Position numbers and translations under genes: made by a program
Shown here: one piece after another, positions 1-11,365 of the stretch
Layout of the letters: every line of letters begins with the position of its first letter
Numbering within the stretch: position 1 is the first letter of the stretch
Assembly: GCA_037176905.1 (NCBI GenBank)
Contig: JBBBWG010005891.1
Coordinates: 11,218-67,507 of the forward strand
Length of the DNA: 56,290 nt
Direction of reading: 5' to 3'
Source: Azolla pinnata
Lineage: Eukaryota; Streptophyta; Polypodiopsida; Salviniales; Salviniaceae
The notes under the pieces: model-generated
Seen by the model: only the letters and a program-made list of their open reading frames with translations
What the model was told of the DNA's origin: nothing
The model's database searches: none

Positions 1-1085
1 ATCATCATCATCACTATGATCATCATCATCATCATCACCATCGTTATCATCAAGGGCGCCGTTTTGTGCAAGGAAGGGCCGAGGCCAATCTGCTGCTGCA
101 AGAAAACCTGCAAAACAAAGTAAATGATGCCGCCCACATCAGCAGCTACGTCAAAGTCTGCAAGAGGCTGGATGAGGGAGACGACAGCAAACTTTCCTTA
201 TATTGATCACAGCATCAAATCTGATGATGCAAGTAGTTGCATGGATCAGCGTGGGCTCTTCAATTTCGTCTTCTTTGCGGTGCTGCATTCATGATGATCA
301 CGTTGCGCATTAATTCATACTCTTTAATTTGTCCATACCCGCAACTAGAATCATCTTCTTCCATACATGGCCGATCGCCTGTAGGTCCAATGCAAGTTAT
401 CGGTAGTTTACTGATCTGTTTTTCCGCTTAAATTAATTCCCCAATCAACTTGGTGATTATTCTAACTAATCATATTCATCGATCTCTTCAAAGTGTGCAA
501 CCATGGGGTTAACCATAGCTTTGAATAAGCTGATCATGATAATCCCTGCCTAAATAATCACTAGTTCCGTAGTCTTACTTAACTTTAGTAATTAGTGTCT
601 ACCAGTTGTGGTGCAAGAATTAAAGGAGTCAAGATCCTGTTGAATGGCTTGAGTGCTGATAACACTCAGAAACGAAATTTGTTTCTTAGATTGATGGATC
701 AAACTGTTTTGGTTACAAATATGGAAGTTCTTTTATAGAACTTCAAATTGTATTGAAAGCCAACAAAGCTACTTCTAATGTATTGACAACCAAAACCACT
801 AAATAACTTCTAACTTTCTAAATGGTTTTTAGTTATTCAATTCTAAGGTTAAAGAATGAGAAAACTAAAATGACAATTAATAGTGAAATGGTGAACCTTA
901 TTTCTGAAACTCCCTTAAGCATAGAATTAACCATATATATACCATACGCGGTTGCATTCAAGTATGTTTCAATCAAACGTGCATGGTAAATCATCTTCAA
1001 GTTGGATTGGATTAACAAGTAGTAAAAAAAACTAAAGATTAATTTTTTTTTAAATGACCATGGTCTATATTATATAATGATTGAA
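1..1085. other. Intergenic, AT-rich; ATC microsatellite at the left edge
   Basis: An ATC/CAT simple repeat occupies roughly the first 55 bases. The rest is AT-rich with scattered stops in all frames. I see no coding region, RNA gene or recognisable element before the copia remnant. Confidence 0.6.
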
Positions 1086-2300
1086 TCACATGTCATCACA
1101 TGTTACATAAGAGAGAGTGAGTATTGGGAAAAAATAATAGAAATAATATATAAAATTAAAAAAATGGAAAAAAAAAGGAACAAACAATTTTCCCTTTACA
1201 AGGTGACCACTCAACTTTTGTCGTTCTAATCTTAATCCAAGCTTATTACAACAATTATTAAGATTCTGTTGTGAGATGGGTTTCATGAGGAAATCCGCCC
1301 TCATAGTTGTAGTAGATGTGTAGTGAGTTGTCACCCCTTTTTCTTGAAGGACCAAATCACCTATAAAATGATGTCGGTTCACCTCTTTGAGTTAGAATTT
1401 GTGTGGACTCTACCTTGATCAAGGGAAAATCTTTGTTTGTAAGTCGTATCAACATTGGGAGTAGATTTGATGCGGGCTTTGTTGCATCAATGTTGAACTC
1501 CATCAACACCTTATGGATATACTCAGTTTGGAAGAGTTACATAATCTTCTTTGTTCTATCTCGCTCTATCCGCATGCCTAGAGTATGTTTGGCTTCTTTG
1601 AGTTCCTTTATCGAGAATTTCTCCACGAGCTCTGCTCTATTGTCACCCGCAATGAGCATACGACAAATAGGATCAGATATATCCGAGACTCATCATCCAC
1701 AGGTTGGAGTTAGATCGACGGTATCCAAGTTGTTGGATGTGGGAGTCGAACTTCTCATACCACATTCGTGGTGCTTGCTTCAGTTGTAAAGGCTCTTCTT
1801 TAATCAATAAACGAGGTGATTGTCCTCCCCCGTCTCTTGCCGGTTAAAATATGTGAATGTCTTCATTCAGATCTCCATGGAGGAATGTTGTCCTATCATC
1901 CATCTGTTTCAACTCTAGGTCTTCAACTCTAGGTCTTCAGTCACACGTTAGACTCGCTATAGAACGGTCGCGGACTTGCACCATGATCTCAGCCATTTCT
2001 CTATGTCGTTCCCATAGATTTTCTCCGCAATTCTTCTAGTAGAACCGCACCACTACTATTGGTGCTATTGGTGACGGTCGTGCAAAAGGCTTCCCAGCTT
2101 GCGTGGAGGCTTGAGAGTAACATAAGTGCCTTGACTTCATTGGTAATAGGCACACTTGCGCAAGTGCCTCGACTTTATTACTAGTATGGGTAACGCAAGT
2201 TGGTACCATACGCTCCAATTATTAGCTCATTGATATACCCTATGGTCATGACGTGACCAAGCATAACACATGCGGTTGGAGTCGTCAACTGGTTCATGTA
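1086..2300 (-). mobile_element. Degenerate Ty1/copia retrotransposon fragment (gag, RT, RNase H pieces)
   Basis: Read on the minus strand, the segment near 2300-1960 matches a copia gag: VKALMLLSSLHASWEAF near 2130, preceded by an INELI-like stretch. Around 1800-1400 comes the C-terminal part of a copia reverse transcriptase: LKQAPRMWYEKFDSHIQQLGY, then MLIAGDN, then IKELKEAKHTLGMRI. Between 1382 and 1230 is the end of a copia RNase H (HHFIGDLVLQEKG, TTTMRADFLMKP, LNNCCNKLGL). Protease, integrase and most of the RT core are missing, and stops and frameshifts interrupt the pieces. The YVDD region is also degraded. This is an old internally deleted copy with no coding capacity. I did not find LTRs. 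Confidence 0.8.
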
Positions 2301-2589
2301 TTCTCTTGGTCGACTAGAATGTAGTGAAACATATCTTCTAATGTCCCATTGGCACAAAAGAATATGACATATGTTTCGAACTGAATGAACCCTCAAGCCT
2401 AGTTAGTTATATTGACACGATTTCTGCGGGTTGTCTCGACAGTCGAAAATCTAAGTTTGTATACTTCTTCCAATCTGAGTACAGTGTCATTTCATGGAGA
2501 TCAAGATTACAGAAATGTACGACTACGAGTACGACCGAAGCAAAATAAATATGTACACTTGACGTGGCTAAGGAACTAGTTTGCATACA

Positions 2590-2795
2590 TGAATATTGAT
2601 CCAAATACACATGCATACATGCATATTCATATGTATATGTACATGTATAATGCACATTCGTTTGTATATATATACATGCACGCATATTCACATGCATAGG
2701 CATACATACATGCGTATTAACTGGCATATGCATAAAATATACACATGCATACATGGATATTCATGTGTATATATACATGTATGATGCGTATTTAA
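2590..2795. repeat. ATACATGC-type purine-pyrimidine microsatellite
   Basis: Alternating purine-pyrimidine sequence built from CATA, CATG and TGCA words, seen on both strands. Predicted peptides here are only His/Cys/Met/Tyr-rich repeat translations. Confidence 0.7.
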
Positions 2796-2796
2796 G

Positions 2797-4089
2797 TTTT
2801 TTTAAAACTCAAACTAAGGCGTTGCTTAGGGATGATCTAGTTTTTAACTTAGATACTACATTGGAAGGTGTTGTTAAGCGACACCTTCCAATGTAGATAC
2901 ATCGCAAGCTTTTCTGTACATTGCCTAGCAACATATGTATTGACGGGCTTTTGAAGCATTGCTAGACGACGCGTTTCTTAAAAATTGGTGCATCGCTAAC
3001 TAGCTAATCTATAATAGTGTGTGTTTTAACAAGCTAATCCAAAATAAACCGAGTTGTACTCGGTGACAATTAGGGAGATGAAAAATCCGGTACATTACAA
3101 TGTTTCAAAGCATGTGTGACCAAAGGAAAACTCAACCTATCATTTTTTTTACAGTTAATAATTTCATAGATATGATTACCAAAGGTCTTTCGATAAACCG
3201 ATTTTTGTCTCTTAGGAAACACATGATATCAGTGAAACTGATATCAAACCAACTACAAAAATAGTTTTACAAAGTACGATTGTACTGATTATGACGACTG
3301 CCATAATATATCAGCACCAAACTTATATCAATAATTTTCTTTCTTTGTTTTTTTCCTTTCTTTTACAAATTCTTTAGAACATGCTCATTACAAGGGAGTG
3401 TCGAATATGGTCCTAAAATGGTCAGGTTCACATTGACTATTGGATAGGTCATATTTGCAATAATTCATAAAAGGTTTTAGCCTTGCCTTAGACTATATAA
3501 GTCAAACACATGTGGTCAGCACATATTGTTGCTCCAATTTGTAATATATAGAATACAGTGTGCCTGATTCTCTCTCACACAAAGTCTTTTCCAAATTATA
3601 ACTGTCCCATTTAGATCTTAAGCATTTTCCTTTAAATCTAAACGTGGCCACACACACTCATATGCCCTTGCTCTTCTCCAATACACAAATCCATCTGCTT
3701 GACGACCTTTGCAACAAAAACACCATGACAACACTGAAAAAAAACGTCTATTTTATACACAATAGGCATGAGCTGATGCATGGATTGCTACTTGACAGAC
3801 ATGCACACATGCCATCTAGAAGCATCCATCAACAACTTATGGGTGTAAGAAGGTGTTGTCGTTCCAACTGAAAACAACACAGGTTCTTTTGGTGCTGTCG
3901 TTACGTTTCCTACCATGCAAGCTAAAAAGTGGTCTGCTCTCTACTCAAAGCACTAACAACTCCACAAATCAAAGTCATATGTCCACACCTCGACTTCCAT
4001 ATAGTGGGCAGCGGATAAAAGAAGGAATCTATAATCGTACAAAAAGAATAGAGAATTGTAGTTCAATAATTATATACGAAATGAGAGTT
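2797..4089. other. Intergenic; one perfect hairpin, no gene seen
   Basis: No gene is recognised. The stretch is AT-rich with short unrelated ORFs and contains the inverted repeat at 2856-2896 listed separately. Confidence 0.55.
2856..2896. repeat. Perfect inverted repeat, 16-bp arms and 9-nt loop
   Basis: The arm at 2856-2871 (CTACATTGGAAGGTGT) is exactly complementary to 2881-2896, with a 9-base spacer. The flanking sequence has no coding signal. It could be the core of a small fold-back element or chance. No target-site duplication was identified. Confidence 0.75.
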
Positions 4090-4745
4090 GTAATTCAATA
4101 ATGGGAGAGTTTTAGTAGTGGTGGCATTCTTCTTCTTCTTCTATATACAAAATTAGAGAATTGTAATCCAATAATGACAGAGTGTTAGTAGTCTTCTTCT
4201 TCTATATACAAAATTAGAGAATCATAATTCAATAATGACAAGAGTGTTAGTCTTGTTGTTGTTGTTGTTGTTCTTCTATGTACAAAACTAGTGAATTGTA
4301 ATTCAATAACAACAAAGTGTTAGTAAGTAGTACTCATCTTCTTCGTCTTTCTTTATAGAAAATTAGAGAATTGTGATTCAATAATGACGGAAAGTTAGTA
4401 ATCTTCTTCTTGTTCTTCTTGTTCTTCTTGTTCTTAATACAAAATTAGAGAACTGTAATTCAATAACGAAGGAAGGTTAGTAGTCTTCTTCTTCTTCTTA
4501 ATACAAAATTAGAGAACTGTAATGATGAGGGTTAGTAGTCTACTTCTTCTTCTTAATACAAAATTAGAGATCTGGAATGATGACGATAAGTAGTCTTCTT
4601 CTTCTTCTTAATACAAAATTAGAGATCTGGAATGATGACGATTAGTAGTCTTCTTCTTCTTCTTCTTCTTCTTCTTAATACAAAATTAGAGAACTGGAAT
4701 GATGACGATTAGTAGTCTTCTTCTTCTTCTTCTTCTTCTTTACAG
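4090..4745. repeat. Minisatellite of about 55-80 bp units upstream of the PPR gene
   Basis: At least nine copies of a unit reading roughly ACAAAATTAGAGAACTG, then AATAATGACG..TTAGTAG, then a TCTTCTTCT run. The CAAAATTAGAG word begins near 4147, 4209, 4283, 4360, 4440, 4504, 4558, 4612 and 4681, so the period varies from 54 to 80 bp, mainly through the length of the TTC run. The later copies are the most similar to each other. The array ends about 175 bp before the PPR start codon and so probably lies in its promoter or 5' leader. Confidence 0.85.
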
Positions 4746-4919
4746 AGAAGACAGAAAATGGCGCTGGTTCCTGAGCAGCGACGACAATGGAGCAGCGGGG
4801 AGGCTCCGTGGCCGATGCCTCCTGTCTACCGCAGACGCGGTTCCCGTCATGTCTGAGATTTGATGACAGTGCCACAGTTCCAGAATGTTTGGTTGGCCCT
4901 TTGGGAATAACAAGAAGCC

Positions 4920-7235
4920 ATGGACAATAAGGGCAGGATCGATGCTCTGCTTGCCCCGCTGAAGGCCTGTGCTAAGCAGAAGGACATCCGTTCCTGCTAC
5001 CGAATCCATCTTCAGCTGCTGCTCTTGTTGGTGCTACATGATGGGATTGCGACGGTGGCGGCAGCCGGCGATGGTGACGATGATGGTGATGGTGATGTTG
5101 ACATGTGGCTGAGGGATGAGGACAACATCCGGTGTCTGGGGAACAGCATTGTGTCCTTCTATGCCAAGTGCAGAGAATTCGAGAAAGCGGAGGAGGCTAT
5201 GGAGTGTTTCGGACGGGACTTGGTGACATGGAATGCTCTCATGTCTGGGTACGTGCAGGTGGAGGGCGGAGAGATGGAGGTGATACGGTGCTTGGGGGCT
5301 CTGCGAAGAGAGGGCCACTCCCCCAACGCCATCACATTCGTGTGTGTCCTCAAAGCCTGCAGCAGGCTGCGGATTGTGGAGAAGGGGATGCAGATCCATG
5401 GAGAGATCATCATGACAGACGAAGAGGACATGTATGTCAGCACTGCTTTGGTACACATGTATGCAAAATGTGGCATGGTCGCAGAAGCACGAGGCCTGTT
5501 CGACCGGTTCCATGTCCGGAATGTGGTGTCATGGACGGCGATGATTGCCGGGTATGTAGAGCAAGATTGTGGCCATGAAGCAGCGCTGTGCTTCACAAAG
5601 ATGGAACATGAGGGCGTGTCGCCAAATGCAGCCACTTTTGTGTGTGTTCTGAAGGCCTTTGGCAGCATCAGAGCATCTGGCAAGGGGAAAGAGATACATG
5701 ATGAGGTTTTGAGACAGCAGCCATGGCTCCTTGAAGACATCCTGCTCGGCACTGCTTTGGTGGACATGTATGCCAAATGCGGCATGATTGCAGATGCACA
5801 CAAAGTCTTTGATGGTCTGCAGGCCAGCCGTAATGTTGTATGTTGGAATGCACTGATTACGGGGCATGTGCAACATGGATGGAACACTGTGGCTCTGAAG
5901 TCCTTTGACCAGATGCAATGTGAGGGTGTTCCTCCTAACGCATTCACATTCGTGTGCATCTTGAAAGCATGTGGGGCCACCAGAGCAGTTACCAAAGGAA
6001 AATCCATACACGCTGAGATTGTGAGAGCAGATTTGGTGGACAAAGATATCTCACTGGGTGCTGCTGTGGTGGATATGTATGCCAAATGCGGCGAACTTCT
6101 TCGAGCAAGAACAGTATTTTATCAACTTCCTGCACGTAATGTTGTGGGCTGGAGCTCATTGATTGCAGGATACACCGAACAGGGGAATGGCGAGGAAGCA
6201 TTCAGCTGCTTCGATAGGATGCAATGTGAGGGTCTTTCTGCTGATGCTGTCACCTTTCTTTGCGTGTTGAAAACCTGCAGTAGCTGCATGAGACTAGTCG
6301 ATAAAGGGAAGCAAATACATGCTGGAATACTGACGACAAAGTTGTTGGATGTAGACAGTTTCCTGGGAAATGCGCTGGTTGATATGTATGCCAAATGCGG
6401 GGCTATGGAAATCGCACGTGAAGTTTTTGATCGTCTCGATGTGCAGAATGTCGTGTCATGGACGACTCTGATTGGAGGGTATGCACAACATGAGCTCAGT
6501 GATGAAGCTCTGAACTATTTCGAGCGTATGCCACAAGCTGGGTTCACCCCAAATGAGGTCACCTTTCTTGCCATCTTAAAAGTTTGTGGTACTGTAGGAG
6601 CACTGGACAAGGGAAGGCAGATGCACACAGGTATTGTGGCAAATGGCTTGTTGGAGACACATATTTCCATTGGTAGTGCTCTTGTTGACATGTATGGTAA
6701 ATGTGGTGCACCTGCAAAAGCAGCGGGTGTATTCAAGCAACTTCCAGTACAGAATGTAGCTTCATGGAATGCAATGATTGCAGCATATGCCCAAGTGGGA
6801 GAGGACAATGTTTCTGTTAGGTTATTCTCCACCATGGTAGAATCTATACAACCAGACATCGTTACTTTCACTATTTTGCTGAATATGTGCAGTCATTCAG
6901 GCTCCGTAGATAAAGGTCAAGATTTCTTCTCCAGGATGATGTATTTTGGTATTATCCCCACTTTAGAGCATTACACCTGTGTAGTGGACCTTTTTGGCCG
7001 TGCAGGACTTGTAGAGAAGGCAATAGCTTTGATCAACAGCATTCCTATCTTTGATCACCTTCCCATGTGGGTTTCTCTTTTGGGTGCTTGTCAGAAGTGG
7101 GGAAATATCCAATTAGGAAGATTGGCCTTTCAGCATGCAGTGAAAATAGATGAAGAACATCCTGCTCTGTATGTGTACTTGAGTAATATCCTTGCAGGTT
7201 CTGTTCCAGTCCAGGATGTGATGGAGTGGATATAA
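4920..7235 (+). CDS. PLS-class pentatricopeptide repeat protein, truncated in the E region
   Basis: An intronless 771-residue ORF. PLS-type PPR proteins bind organellar RNA and in plants usually specify C-to-U editing or RNA processing sites. The protein carries about six P-L-S rounds from residue ~70 onward, each with a MYAKCG-like motif, an NVVSWNALIAGY-like motif and a TFVCVLKACG..KGKQIH-like motif. It then has YTCVVDLFGRAG and an E1-like start (LLGACQKWGNIQLG, ALYVYLSNILAG) and stops at once. There is no complete E2/E+ and no DYW deaminase. An acidic Gly/Asp insert sits at about residues 48-60. The N-terminus has no obvious strong transit peptide. An earlier initiation codon is not evident, and the Met at 4920 precedes LLAPLKACAKQKDI, the expected first repeat. 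Organellar targeting and partner deaminase are inference. The abrupt end could reflect a frameshift or a natural short form. Confidence 0.9.
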   Translation: MDNKGRIDALLAPLKACAKQKDIRSCYRIHLQLLLLLVLHDGIATVAAAGDGDDDGDGDVDMWLRDEDNIRCLGNSIVSFYAKCREFEKAEEAMECFGRDLVTWNALMSGYVQVEGGEMEVIRCLGALRREGHSPNAITFVCVLKACSRLRIVEKGMQIHGEIIMTDEEDMYVSTALVHMYAKCGMVAEARGLFDRFHVRNVVSWTAMIAGYVEQDCGHEAALCFTKMEHEGVSPNAATFVCVLKAFGSIRASGKGKEIHDEVLRQQPWLLEDILLGTALVDMYAKCGMIADAHKVFDGLQASRNVVCWNALITGHVQHGWNTVALKSFDQMQCEGVPPNAFTFVCILKACGATRAVTKGKSIHAEIVRADLVDKDISLGAAVVDMYAKCGELLRARTVFYQLPARNVVGWSSLIAGYTEQGNGEEAFSCFDRMQCEGLSADAVTFLCVLKTCSSCMRLVDKGKQIHAGILTTKLLDVDSFLGNALVDMYAKCGAMEIAREVFDRLDVQNVVSWTTLIGGYAQHELSDEALNYFERMPQAGFTPNEVTFLAILKVCGTVGALDKGRQMHTGIVANGLLETHISIGSALVDMYGKCGAPAKAAGVFKQLPVQNVASWNAMIAAYAQVGEDNVSVRLFSTMVESIQPDIVTFTILLNMCSHSGSVDKGQDFFSRMMYFGIIPTLEHYTCVVDLFGRAGLVEKAIALINSIPIFDHLPMWVSLLGACQKWGNIQLGRLAFQHAVKIDEEHPALYVYLSNILAGSVPVQDVMEWI

Positions 7236-10224
7236 TTCAGGTGAAGTTCTGATAGAGTTGCAATTCGTATCGTCCATAAGCAGGAATATGAATGAATGAT
7301 GAAGAAGATGACAAAAACTTCATCTTTATCATGGGGTAGCTCAGAAGTGGCCTGTGTCAGATTGTATGTATTTGCGACCAGTCCCAAAGAGGACTGTTTC
7401 AGTGCCCTGTGAGTATCGCCAAATGCCAACTGATATCATGGGAGAGATGGGAAAATGGAAGGATTGACGACACTGAAAATGAAGTCCATCATCCTATATG
7501 TGGGTAGTGAGCTAGGTTTTTATGTTGTATTGGCAGCAATAATGTGGAAGAAAACTTGAAAATGTACGACGGAGGAAATTCGTAGTGAAGATGAAGCCTG
7601 ATGTGTGAAAAGAGGTGAATGTACAGCAAAAGCTTGAGAAGTACCGTCGAGGTGAGAAAGAAAGCTAAACACCACCATAAGAGAAAGTATCAGCTGCAAG
7701 CAGGTTTACACCACACATCCTCAGCATAGTCTTTATGAACAAAAGTATGCACATCCTTTGCAAACCTACAATGCGTTACTATGCAGGGCTATCTGATCGT
7801 GTTTGGATTTCAGCAATCCCCTTAAAGGCTATATTCAGAAAATCCAAAGACGTGGAGATTGATGACGGCAAGTTTTAGCTAGATGCACATTACAATATGT
7901 GTCATCCTCTTATTAATTCCCACAGTATATTTCTTGAAGAGCTCACGTTGTAGCCACGTCCAATAACAGGTTTACTTCCCAAAATAACATCATTGTTCGA
8001 AGGCTGGCATGAAACTGCCAACATGTTGATCCAATCAATCCACTCATTGTACGAAGGTAACAAGCATGTTCTTTGACCTGTTCGCTTCTTGAATGTCTGG
8101 TTAAACAAGTATCACTAGCATGAAATGTTCAGCTTGACATCAGATTATAATACTAATTCATAGTTTGTATGCTTCTTGTTATGCAGTTATGGATTGTAAT
8201 ACCGGACTAGAAAAGATCGATCTTGCTGGACTGGATGTCTCAAAGCTTTTCTAGTAGTCCTGGAGCAACTGATGGACATCAAGGGGGATGGTTTTCCCCC
8301 TATCTATATCAGCCATGGTTCCTTAGATCAGGCCCCCAAGTATAAAACGCCAACAACAACAATCACAGTTGGCTTAAAAGTTGAATACTTATCTTGAACG
8401 AGTTTCTAAAGCGTGTTTGTTATCTTGAATGAGATTTTGTATAGAGGAAATCGTGTTTGTTATCTTGAATGAGATTTGTATAGAGGAAATCATCGTATCA
8501 ACTTGCTACACAGTGTCCACTTCAGAACATGGGCTCTTAGCAGGCATCCGTGGAAAGGTGTGAATTCATGTCTACTTCTTCCTTCAATTCACAAAAGCAT
8601 CCACAAGAGGATGCCTTCAAGTTTCAAGCACACATTTTTTTATACCTTGATTCATTTTGCAAATTGAAGCTTTGTTTGAAGCCACAACAAGATTAACCTG
8701 TCTTGCTGATGATTGCAGCGTTACAAATGACAAGGTAACCTGTCTTCCAGATTATTGATTGCAGCTTTACCAACAGGGGGTTTGTACAAGTGGCAATATG
8801 AATTTGATTTGTTATTATGTTAATCTATGGTATGAAGACCGGGAAGTTGTCGATGCATGTTTTTACTTCTTCCTTCAATACCTTCAAGTTCAAGCACACA
8901 ATTTTAGCTTGATGATTCATTTTGCGAATTGAAGCTTTGAATGGGTGCTTTTTTGGAAGCTGCAACAAGATTAACCTGTCTTGCTGATGATTGCCACTTT
9001 ATAAACAGTAATACAAATCTGATCGATCCTCAACCGGGTGAGAGGACATAATGTTGAAAACTCATTCATTTTGATGTTATTCTGTTGATCGACCGACCCC
9101 CAACTGGGTGAGAGAGTATAATGTTGAAAACTCATTCATTTTGGTAAGTTTGGACATTTTTCTTCTCTATAAGAGGCTTTGGAACCAATTGGGGAAAGTA
9201 CACCTTTAGATGATCAAAATACTCCTTACGCAATGTTATCGAGCTTGCCATCTTTATCACAAAATTGACATTGCTTGCTTTGTGGATAGAATTTTATTGA
9301 ATTCAATTGACCTAAAATTTGATTAAACTGACCAATACTGATTCTTACTTCATCAAGTTTGCGACTCTGGTAGAGGAAGTCGAGGATGGACGAGGCACAA
9401 ATTGGATCTCTGAAACATCTCACACTCTAGCATGCATTATATTGATATCGGCGCTAAAACCTAGATGTAATGGAGAACGATTCACATGCATGTCTTGCAC
9501 TCTTACTAAATCCATACATCCTCAACTGTTCACAATCTATTGTGTTTTCTTACCTCTGAATCGTTCTCGTCAGATGCATCTTGGTGCTGAAAGAGATTCT
9601 GTTCATTAGTCACAAATGACTAGTGAGGTATTCTGAATACAAGGTTTCAACCCCGAGCTTTTATAGCACAATCGATAATCTTGGCTAGAACTCTGTTTAA
9701 TGGCAACATTGATGCAAGTATTCATGGTTTGTGCTCGGTGATTGTCCCCTCTTACTTTGATCAGCCTTGTTAACATGCCGAATAGATGTTTCTTCATGCG
9801 TATGTTCCCATTCGATCCACATGAAAGATCTAGCAAATGATCCATCTTGGAATTCCTTGGGCTCACGGAAGAATCATATTCTGTTGGTTTCTCCACCCTC
9901 AGGTGCTGGCTATCTCCTCACCAATGATTCTTCGACTCGCACAATCTATGTATGCATGTTGTAATTTGTATGCATTCATCCTTATGGGATTTGCATCGAT
10001 TGTTCGACTTGCTATAGCAACATATCGCAATTAGATCGAGTATGTAGTTTGGGTTGGACCGGTTTCTATGAATGGTTTCAGGATTTAGAGTTTCATGTTC
10101 TAAAACTTAACTACATTTGTTCCCATCCTCGACAGGTTTTTTCCATCCTTGTTGTTAGCAAGCTCCTTGCTGATCGATCACATACAAGGCATCAGAGCTT
10201 CATAATGATGCCAGGGTGTGATTT
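7236..10224. other. Intergenic; short direct duplications, no gene recognised
   Basis: No coding region is recognised. Local duplications are present: a 40-bp tandem pair at 8412-8490, a segment of about 145 bp at 8567-8735 repeated imperfectly at 8857-9000, and a 44-bp word repeated at 9031-9074 and 9101-9144. Short ORFs at 9226-9964 match nothing I know. Confidence 0.5.
8412..9144. repeat. Cluster of three local direct duplications
   Basis: The pairs are: 8412 and 8452 (period 40 bp, words GTTATCTTGAATGAGAT and GTATAGAGGAAAT); 8567-8735 and 8857-9000 (shared ACTTCTTCCTTCAAT, CAACAAGATTAACCTGTC and TTGCTGATGATTGC); and 9031 and 9101 (shared AATGTTGAAAACTCATTC). They indicate repeated small-scale duplication in this spacer. 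Confidence 0.75.
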
Positions 10225-10690
10225 GTCATGGGATTGAGGGTTCAAAGTTTAGGGTTTATGAAGGTTCCCCGGATCCACCGAAGGTTCAGAGTTCAGGGTT
10301 TAGGGTTCAAGGTTTATGATGTGAGCTCCGTGCTGATGCTGGAAGCCTGGACGTTAGTTGGTTCAGGGTTCAAGGTTCAAGGTTTACAGAACTTCGTTGT
10401 CCTAAGGTTTAGGGTTTAGGGTTTATGGAGCTTTGTTGTCTTAAGGTTTAGGGTTTAGGGTTTAGGTTTACGGAGCTTCGTTGTCTTAAGGTTTAGGGTT
10501 TACGGAGCTTCGTTGCCTTAAGATTTAGGGTTTAGGATTGAAGATTAGGGTCAGGGTTAGGGTTAGGGTTAGGGCTTTGTAGTTAGGGTTAGGATTAGGG
10601 TTAGGGTTAGGGTTAGGGCTTTGTAGTTAGGGTTAGGGTTAGGGCTTTGTAGTTAGGGTTAGGATTAGGGTTAGGGTAGGGTTTAGCATT
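10225..10690 (+). repeat. Interstitial telomere-like tract, TTTAGGG then TTAGGG
   Basis: The left part (about 10225-10530) is made of TTTAGGG units and degenerate GGTTCAGGG forms. They are interrupted by a recurring spacer reading GGAGCTTCGTTGTCTTAAGG, which gives a higher-order unit of about 50-60 bp. The right part (about 10545-10690) switches to TTAGGG units, interrupted by GCTTTGTAGTTAGGG and GGATTAGGG variants. TTTAGGG is the usual plant telomere unit. The tract ends about 680 bp before the WDR26 start codon. Confidence 0.9.
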
Positions 10691-10837
10691 TTAGGAATTT
10701 TGTGAGGCTGAAATACACCACAGCGGAGCGGAAAGGATGATCTGCAGCACTTCGCGTGCTGTTGCTGCGAACGATGGCATATGCTGCAGTTAGTACGAGC
10801 ATCGGAGAGGTCTGCAGCGAGAGCGGGAGGAGGACTG

Positions 10838-10878
10838 CTGCTGCTGCTGCTGTTGCTGCTGTTGCTGCTGCTCTGCTT
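10838..10878. repeat. GCT trinucleotide repeat
   Basis: A run of GCTGCTGCT/GTTGCT units in the region upstream of the WDR26 gene. It produces spurious Ala, Ser and Gln runs in several frames. Confidence 0.75.
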
Positions 10879-11029
10879 ATCGCCTCTGCGCAGGCCTTCC
10901 ATGGCATGAGGAAAATCGGAAATGGAAGCAGGTAAACTTCCTCCTCCGCCTCCTCCTCCTGTTCTCAATCCTTTTGTTTTCTCCCGTTTGCAATCTGTTT
11001 CGATTCCATCTCCGGGGATCGTCTCCGGG

Positions 11030-11163
11030 GATTTTCCATTTGTAACCTGTTTGGATTCCACCTGCAACCTGGTGCGATTCCATCCGTTGCCTGTTTGAAT
11101 CCGATCCGTTACCGGTTTAGATTCCATCCGTTACCTGTTTAGATTCCATCCGCTACCTGTTCC
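11030..11163 (+). repeat. 22-bp tandem repeat, about six copies, upstream of WDR26
   Basis: Unit close to GATTCCATCCGTTACCTGTT. Copies begin near 11032, 11055, 11077, 11100, 11121 and 11143, with a few substitutions each. The array lies 200-340 bp before the start codon at 11366, so probably in the promoter or the transcribed leader. Confidence 0.85.
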
Positions 11164-11365
11164 TGTCGGGAGCCAGTCATCCGTGCCTCCTTCTGTCAGC
11201 AACCTGTAGAGGATTTCGCCATCATCGATCGTGCACGAGAAGTAAGCTTACAACGTTCTATCTCTCTTTCTTTCTCTCCGTCTGTCTCGTAGGGGCCTTC
11301 ATTCTTTTCCGCCTTCTGCTTCTTCATCCTGTTCATGGACATGAAGAGGTGATCTGTATCCTTTA

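Noticed and set aside
5159..6085. 308-aa open frame antisense to the PPR gene, and other reverse frames there
   Set aside because: It lies wholly inside the PPR gene on the opposite strand, has no domain, and repeats with the PPR periodicity. It is a shadow of codon use in the repeats.
10639..11127. 162-aa minus-strand ORF with repeated ESKPVT/RIQTGN peptides
   Set aside because: It is the reverse translation of the telomere tract, GCT run and 22-bp array upstream of WDR26.
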